DNA from: an uncultured Lactobacillus sp.
GTDB lineage: Bacteria; Bacillota; Bacilli; Lactobacillales; Lactobacillaceae
Direction: 5' to 3'
DNA: 10,311 nt
Assembly (NCBI GenBank): GCA_945281075.1
Contig: CALYQE010000067.1
Location: 1-10,311 of the forward strand
The notes beneath the pieces are model-generated. The model was not told where the DNA came from. It did no database searches and was given only the letters and a program-made list of their open reading frames with translations. Of the stretch, positions 7,533 to 10,311 are shown one piece after another. Every line of letters starts with the position of its first letter. Positions within the stretch are counted from its first letter, which is position 1. The position numbers were made by a program, and so were the translations under genes.

Positions 7533-7591
7533 GGATAAAAAGTAAATCTATTTGGAAGATTTTTAGCCAAATGGACAAAGGAAAATAATTT

Positions 7592-7597
7592 AAGGAG
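7592..7597 (+). promoter_or_regulatory. Ribosome binding site of the PucR-like regulator
   Basis: AAGGAG lies 7 nt before the ATG at 7605 and clearly marks that codon as the start. Confidence 0.85.
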
Positions 7598-7604
7598 ATT
7601 TAAT

Positions 7605-9185
7605 ATGAAACTATACGATCTGCTAGAATTACCAATTTTCAAAGAAAGCAAAATTTTAACACCAAAATTGGAAAGAAATACTGAAATTAAGTCTGTAATG
7701 GTTTTAGAGGCTTTAGATATTGAAAAATGGTCACGCAAAAATCAAATCATTTTGACCTCTTTTTATGCATTAAAGCAATTATCGCCCGATGAGATGAATA
7801 CTTTTTTTGAAAAGATGGTACGGATCGGGATTAGTGGAATTATCGTGAAAGTTGATCGACTGATTAAACAAGTACCAAATTGGTTTATAGACCTTTGCTA
7901 TCAAAATAAAATTCCGTTAATCAAAGTGGGTACGGAGTTAAATTATGAACAAATAATATTAGCCATCTATCAGCCAATTTTAAATAATCAATCGTTAGTC
8001 TTGGAGAACTACTATAAAACAAGACAAAGATTAATACCTTTAGCTGATAGTCTAGCTTCTTACCAAGTTTTAGTAGCCGAATTTAATAATATAACTCACT
8101 ATCCTTGCTCGTTATATTTAGCTTCAAACTCAACCTCTTATAAAAGCAAAGATATGCCTGAAAAAATGGTAATTAAGGAAAGGAGTCCCTATACAGAAGA
8201 AGATTCTGAATTTGTGAAAAACAAATATTTTTTGTACACTCTTGAATCTTTGGCTACAAATCAAATATATAACGCCACAAGAATTGAGTTTTCAACGAAT
8301 AATGTTAATCAACGTAATTCACTCTTAGTAATTCATAAAACTCAAAAATTAAGTGAATCAGAGACAATGATTTTCGAAAATTTCATTGATATTATTCAGA
8401 ATAAATTACAAACAGAATATGCTTTAAAGCAAAAAGAGTACGCCCACTTAAATAATATTGCAGATGCGATTTTGCAATACCCACTTTTGGATGAAAGAGA
8501 GCTTGATACACTGCTAGATGAAGTAAATTTAAATCATTACAAGTATTATCAAGCTTGTGCTTTTTTTACTACTAATTTGAGTAAAATGGATCTTTATAAT
8601 ATTCGAGCAATACTTCAAGGACTTAAGCGCTACAGCATTTACTCAGAACACCACGACTATATGATCATTCTTTTTAATATTGAAAGTCACTCTGATCAGT
8701 TAGATTCTGCACTAATAAAAAAGAAGTTGTCTAAGTATTTTCAAAAGCGTTCAAGTCTTTCAATTGTAATTAGCTTTATTAAGACAAAAAATAACTTGCA
8801 AACCATTTTAGATGAATGCTTGCAGGCCTTGAGTTTTAACGCAAAAATTTTTATTAATTATGTTTTCTCAATTGAAAGACTAGGTATATTTAGATATTTC
8901 TTGTCAATCAAAGACCCTAGCACTTTAAATAAATTCATCCCTCAAAATTTAATAGATTTGAAAAAAGATAATTATGATTTATTTAAAACGCTAAAAATAT
9001 TTTTTGACACAAATAAAAATTACAAAAAAGCTGCTGAACTATTATTTGTACACGAAAAAACCGTCCGCTACAGGATTAAAAAGATTCAAGGTTTATTAGA
9101 TCTTGATCTTGAAAACCAAACTGAACTAATCAATTATCAAATCTCAACTTATTTACTTAGTATGGAGAAAAATAATGAAACATAA
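7605..9185 (+). CDS. PucR-family transcriptional regulator
   Basis: A 526-residue cytoplasmic DNA-binding protein with the architecture and length of Bacillus PucR (about 530). Residues 1 to about 125 resemble the PucR/PurC-like N-terminal domain, with its LEALDIEKW (34-42) and GISGIIVKVDR (75-85) segments. The middle (about 280-420) fits the CdaR/GGDEF-like region found in this family. The C-terminus has the typical PucR-type helix-turn-helix, NYKKAAELLFVHEKTVRYRIKK at about 472-493. Family members control use of purines, allantoin, sugar acids and similar compounds, often by sensing a pathway metabolite. It is divergent from the carbamoyl-transfer operon and shares its promoter DNA, so it is the natural candidate regulator of that operon and of itself. 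Whether it activates or represses cannot be read from sequence. The next gene overlaps its last 11 bases. Confidence 0.92.
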   Translation: MKLYDLLELPIFKESKILTPKLERNTEIKSVMVLEALDIEKWSRKNQIILTSFYALKQLSPDEMNTFFEKMVRIGISGIIVKVDRLIKQVPNWFIDLCYQNKIPLIKVGTELNYEQIILAIYQPILNNQSLVLENYYKTRQRLIPLADSLASYQVLVAEFNNITHYPCSLYLASNSTSYKSKDMPEKMVIKERSPYTEEDSEFVKNKYFLYTLESLATNQIYNATRIEFSTNNVNQRNSLLVIHKTQKLSESETMIFENFIDIIQNKLQTEYALKQKEYAHLNNIADAILQYPLLDERELDTLLDEVNLNHYKYYQACAFFTTNLSKMDLYNIRAILQGLKRYSIYSEHHDYMIILFNIESHSDQLDSALIKKKLSKYFQKRSSLSIVISFIKTKNNLQTILDECLQALSFNAKIFINYVFSIERLGIFRYFLSIKDPSTLNKFIPQNLIDLKKDNYDLFKTLKIFFDTNKNYKKAAELLFVHEKTVRYRIKKIQGLLDLDLENQTELINYQISTYLLSMEKNNET

Positions 9186-9990
9186 TATGCAAAAATTATC
9201 CAATTCAATGCAATGTACTTTATGGTACCCTAGCACCCCAACATCAACTATCTTAATTTACTTTCATGGTGGCGGATTAATATATGGCACGCGTAATGAC
9301 TTACCCTCTGCTTTAACTAATATTTTCCTAAAAAAACAGATAGAAGTTATTGCACTAGATTATCCACTAGCTCCAAACTCTTCTTTAAGTAAAATTTTAG
9401 AAACAACTTTCCAGTCATTTAAAGAGCTATATAAAAAAGTAATCGAACCACATAATTTTAATTACATATTATGTGGCCGCTCTGCTGGAGGTTTTATTAT
9501 GTTTTGGTTGGCCAATCAGATTCTCAAATTAAGCCAAATAAAAAAGCCTACCAAAATTATCAATTTCTATGGTTACTATGACTTGAAAGACGCTAATCGA
9601 GCAAAAAAATTATCGACTACGACTATTTCAAAAGAGCTTATACAATCAATAGATACAAAAAATTTTATTCATGATGATTCTGCTTTATCTCGCTATCTTT
9701 TATATTTATATCTTGCTGAACAAGGTGATTTGTTAAAAGCTTATGGCGTTAACGAAAATGAAGTAAGCAAATATTCAATTACCATAGACGAATTAAAAAA
9801 TTTCCCTCCTATTTTTTCCGCTGCAAGTACAACAGATAAAGAGGTACCCTTTAGCTACAGTAAGTCATTAAAACAACTTTCCCAATATAACGTTTTTTAT
9901 CCACTTTATTATTTAGATCACGATTTTCTAAAAGAAATTAATAACCCACAAGTACAAAAAGTCTTAAAAAGTCTTGCAAATTGGATTTAG
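9175..9990 (+). CDS. Alpha/beta hydrolase, HSL-like esterase family
   Basis: A 271-residue soluble alpha/beta hydrolase. It carries the oxyanion-hole HGGG motif (31-34) after a hydrophobic strand, DYPLAP (62-67), the nucleophile elbow GRSAGG with Ser103 (101-106), a likely acid Asp221 (TTDKEVP) and a likely base His249 (LDHDF). The triad therefore looks complete. This pattern fits the carboxylesterase/lipase branch related to hormone-sensitive lipase (Abhydrolase_3); there is no signal peptide. The start at 9175 has GGAG (9164-9167) at 7 nt spacing inside the end of the regulator gene. The second ATG at 9187 has no such site. The 11-nt overlap implies coupled expression with the regulator. 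The substrate is unknown. An ester or amide that yields the carbamoyl acid, or a detoxifying role, are both possible. Confidence 0.85.
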   Translation: MKHNMQKLSNSMQCTLWYPSTPTSTILIYFHGGGLIYGTRNDLPSALTNIFLKKQIEVIALDYPLAPNSSLSKILETTFQSFKELYKKVIEPHNFNYILCGRSAGGFIMFWLANQILKLSQIKKPTKIINFYGYYDLKDANRAKKLSTTTISKELIQSIDTKNFIHDDSALSRYLLYLYLAEQGDLLKAYGVNENEVSKYSITIDELKNFPPIFSAASTTDKEVPFSYSKSLKQLSQYNVFYPLYYLDHDFLKEINNPQVQKVLKSLANWI

Positions 9991-10174
9991 TGCTTAAATA
10001 TGCTAATCAAGCTTGATATTAAGATGCTTTAGGTAAGATAGCAAAAAAATCAATTTGCTAAATAGTGTGAATACTAAAAAACAAAATATCATAAGCTATC
10101 CGATGCAGCTTTGTTGTTCAATCACCTCATACAATAACATTTACTCATTTTCATAGCTGTAAATTATTTTTAAC
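9991..10174. other. Intergenic stretch without a recognisable gene
   Basis: No coding frame with a convincing start and ribosome site was found on either strand. It holds a 12-bp palindrome (ATCAAGCTTGAT, 10006-10017) shortly after the hydrolase stop, and a weak 7-bp hairpin (10039-10045 with 10054-10060) without a following T-run. No clear terminator for the regulator-hydrolase unit is visible. Confidence 0.5.
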
Positions 10175-10213
10175 AAAAAATACATGATCTAGATAAAACA
10201 TCTAAATCATGTA
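10175..10213 (-). terminator. Rho-independent terminator of the minus-strand gene ending at 10251
   Basis: Bases 10181-10194 pair with 10200-10213 over 14 bp with a 5-nt loop. In minus-strand RNA the one irregular pair is a G-U wobble, so the stem is continuous, and it is followed by six T (10180-10175). In plus-strand RNA the same position is a C-A mismatch and no T-run follows. It therefore acts mainly on the minus strand, 37 nt after the stop codon. Confidence 0.85.
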
Positions 10214-10250
10214 CTACAAAACAATTATTATTATCAAACCTTAATACATT

Positions 10251-10311
10251 TTAATTATCGTGTTCTTGGTGCCACTTTTTAATCTGCTGCAGACGCTTTT
10301 TAAACCGGTCT
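10251..10311 (-). CDS. C-terminal end of an unidentified protein (partial)
   Basis: The minus strand is open from the window edge to a TAA at 10253-10251 and gives 19 visible residues, rich in Lys, Arg and Gln and ending KKWHQEHDN. A convincing terminator follows, which supports a real gene end. The family cannot be named from this much sequence. The gene converges on the hydrolase and is probably unrelated to the carbamoyl system. Confidence 0.6.
   Translation of the reverse strand, partial: DRFKKRLQQIKKWHQEHDN

Noticed and set aside
10039..10060. Hairpin TAGCAAA/TTTGCTA after the hydrolase as a terminator
   Set aside because: The 7-bp stem is AT-rich, with an 8-nt loop, and no T-run follows on the plus strand.
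10090..10135. Short minus-strand frame beginning TTG AAC AAC AAA after a GAGGTG
   Set aside because: It has about ten codons, its spacing to the ribosome-like sequence is too short, and it shows no recognisable protein.
1..10311. Mobile element, CRISPR array, tRNA or rRNA
   Set aside because: No transposase or integrase, no spaced direct repeats and no RNA gene structure were seen on either strand.

Overview
The window is AT-rich, with strong AGGAGG-type ribosome binding sites, sigma-A-like promoters and a cre-like catabolite repression site. Gene content and style point to a low-GC Firmicute, most likely a member of the Lactobacillaceae. I cannot name the species from sequence alone.

Layout. 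Positions 1-51 hold the last 16 codons of an unidentified plus-strand gene, followed by a strong hairpin terminator (52-85) that is symmetric enough to work on both strands. Positions 7463 down to 182 hold a tight five-gene minus-strand operon. In transcription order it encodes: a 1005-residue fusion of FdrA (AllF) and a DUF1116/YlbE protein (AllG); a DUF2877 protein (AllH/YlbF family); an MFS transporter; a carbamate kinase; and an SDF/DAACS-family symporter. The first four genes overlap by 8, 35 and 1 nt, and the last gap is 18 nt. Divergent from it, at 7605-9990, are a PucR-family regulator and an overlapping alpha/beta hydrolase. The 141-bp divergent intergenic region holds two promoters lying face to face on the same DNA, an ATTGTA/TACAAT half-site array and a cre-like site. 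After a roughly 260-bp gap without a convincing gene, the last 61 bases are the 3' end of a minus-strand gene with its own terminator.

How it fits together. In Escherichia coli, FdrA, YlbE and YlbF (renamed AllF, AllG and AllH) are reported to form oxamate carbamoyltransferase, and a dedicated carbamate kinase (AllK/YbcF) uses the product in anaerobic allantoin use. The same four functions are packed here as three genes. The likely chemistry is phosphorolysis of a carbamoylated acid (oxalurate in E. coli) to carbamoyl phosphate plus the decarbamoylated acid, then carbamoyl phosphate + ADP to ATP, CO2 and ammonia. That is an energy-yielding route comparable in logic to the arginine deiminase pathway. 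The MFS protein and the symporter would move substrate in and product out. No allantoinase, allantoate or ureidoglycolate enzyme is in the window, so the cell may take up the carbamoyl compound ready-made, and its identity is open. The PucR-type protein is the obvious local regulator, with carbon catabolite control through the cre-like site.
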